From assembly GCF_017753665.1 (NCBI RefSeq), contig NZ_CP072524.1, positions 868,001 through 932,000 on the forward strand: a DNA stretch of 64,000 nucleotides, read 5' to 3'. A program made the translations under genes and the position numbers. The notes below the pieces were generated by a model, which did not search any database, was not told where the DNA came from, and saw only the letters and a program-made list of their open reading frames with translations. Positions 63,395-64,000 of the stretch are shown piece after piece. The stretch comes from Neisseria sicca (GTDB taxonomy: Bacteria > Pseudomonadota > Gammaproteobacteria > Burkholderiales > Neisseriaceae). Within the stretch, counting starts at the first letter, position 1. The number at the start of each line of letters is the position of its first letter.

Positions 63395-64000
63395 TTATGA
63401 TTTATTTGCCGAGTCTTCAAAAGACTCAATTGGAGCAGATTCCTGAGCAACTGTTTCCTGATGTTCAGACTCTGTTTGAAGTTCGGATGGTTCCGCATTA
63501 TCCTGACGTATATTGTGGCTATAATCTTTAGGTGGGCTAGGCTGTTTGCCTGCCATAATTTCCAACACTTGATCACGATCGATGGTTTCCCAATCCATTA
63601 AGGCTTTGCACATGGTTTCCATTTTATCGCGGTTTTCATCAAGGATTTTGTAGGCCACCTGATATTGTTCGTCCAAAATACGGCGTACTTCAGCATCAAT
63701 ATCTTGTTGCGTTTTTTCGGAAATGTTTTGAGAACGGGTAACGCTGCGTCCCAAGAACACTTCACCTTCATTCTCTGCATAAACCATTACGCCCATTTTA
63801 TCGCTCATGCCGTAACGGGTTACCATTTCCCGCGCTATTTGCGTAGCACGTTCGAAATCATTGGACGCGCCGGTGGAAATACGGCCGACGAAGATGTCTT
63901 CGGCAATACGACCGCCGAACAAGATGGAAAGCTGGCTCAGCATTTGGTCTTTGTACATGCTGATACGGTCGCGTTCGGGAAGCTGCCAAGTCAAACCGAG
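63395..64000 (-). CDS. ftsH: ATP-dependent zinc metalloprotease FtsH, C-terminal part
   Basis: Only the last 200 or so residues are in the window. They begin LGLTWQLPERDRISMYKDQM and include GGRIAEDIFVG, STGASNDFERATQIAREMVT and RYGMSDKMG, the typical M41 protease domain after the HEXXH zinc site, which lies beyond the edge. The C-terminal 55 residues are Glu/Ser/Gln-rich and disordered. It degrades membrane and regulatory proteins at the inner membrane. Confidence 0.95.
   Translation of the reverse strand, partial: LGLTWQLPERDRISMYKDQMLSQLSILFGGRIAEDIFVGRISTGASNDFERATQIAREMVTRYGMSDKMGVMVYAENEGEVFLGRSVTRSQNISEKTQQDIDAEVRRILDEQYQVAYKILDENRDKMETMCKALMDWETIDRDQVLEIMAGKQPSPPKDYSHNIRQDNAEPSELQTESEHQETVAQESAPIESFEDSANKS

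Overview
The window is chromosomal DNA of a commensal Neisseria. About thirty copies of the DNA uptake sequence (DUS) dialect AGGTCGTCTGAA are visible, mostly as inverted pairs acting as terminators between genes. This variant is associated with the mucosa/sicca/subflava side of the genus rather than with meningococcus or gonococcus. The housekeeping genes (uvrC, rpiA, ispF, ilvD, hemB, trxB, ftsH, ssrA), a neisserial-type thermonuclease and IS1106- and IS1655-like elements agree. The species cannot be fixed from this alone.

Positions 1 to about 27,400 are an array of polymorphic-toxin cassettes. Each unit has (a) a 5'-truncated piece of one GC-rich Rhs YD-repeat/core sequence, (b) after the core motif NQDPIGL..G.NLY....N...W.DPLGL an AT-rich, unrelated toxin tail, (c) an adjacent, often overlapping, immunity gene, and (d) a spacer with a DUS inverted repeat. 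No unit carries an Rhs N-terminus. The complete expressed gene is presumably just left of the window and the units here form its downstream reservoir. Recognisable toxins are a colicin E3-type rRNase with a cloacin-type immunity protein, a colicin D-like tail, a GH-E nuclease, and two copies of a His/Cys (AHG...CQTG) domain, each with a Sel1-repeat immunity protein. Other immunity proteins have ankyrin, HEAT, DUF4279-like or unrecognised folds. Many units are decayed by stops, frameshifts, recurrent 97-bp microhomology deletions and two IS insertions (IS630 family, IS5/IS1106 family).

Positions about 27,400-36,700 are an integrated island at the 3' end of ssrA (tmRNA, minus strand). It contains a tyrosine integrase whose frame ends inside ssrA, an excisionase, three calcineurin-like phosphoesterases (one truncated), an AAA/DUF4143 ATPase, an internally repeated protein of unknown function, and decayed phage-like segments. 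Its DUS dialects (AGGCTACCTGAA, AGGCTGCCTGAA, AGGCCGTCTGAA) differ from the flanks, which suggests transfer from an Eikenella/Simonsiella/Kingella-like relative.

Positions about 37,000-64,000 are core chromosome: alaA, a methyltransferase, rsuA, a candidate sRNA, an orphan Imm49-like gene, uvrC, a ferredoxin, nuc, rpiA, ispF, ilvD, a lactate-utilisation operon (lutACB), an IS1655-like element, two MFS transporters, a DUF945 protein, a lipoprotein, hemB, trxB and the 3' end of ftsH. Three identical copies of a 107-bp MITE lie in the window; two of them supply the stop codon of the gene they abut.
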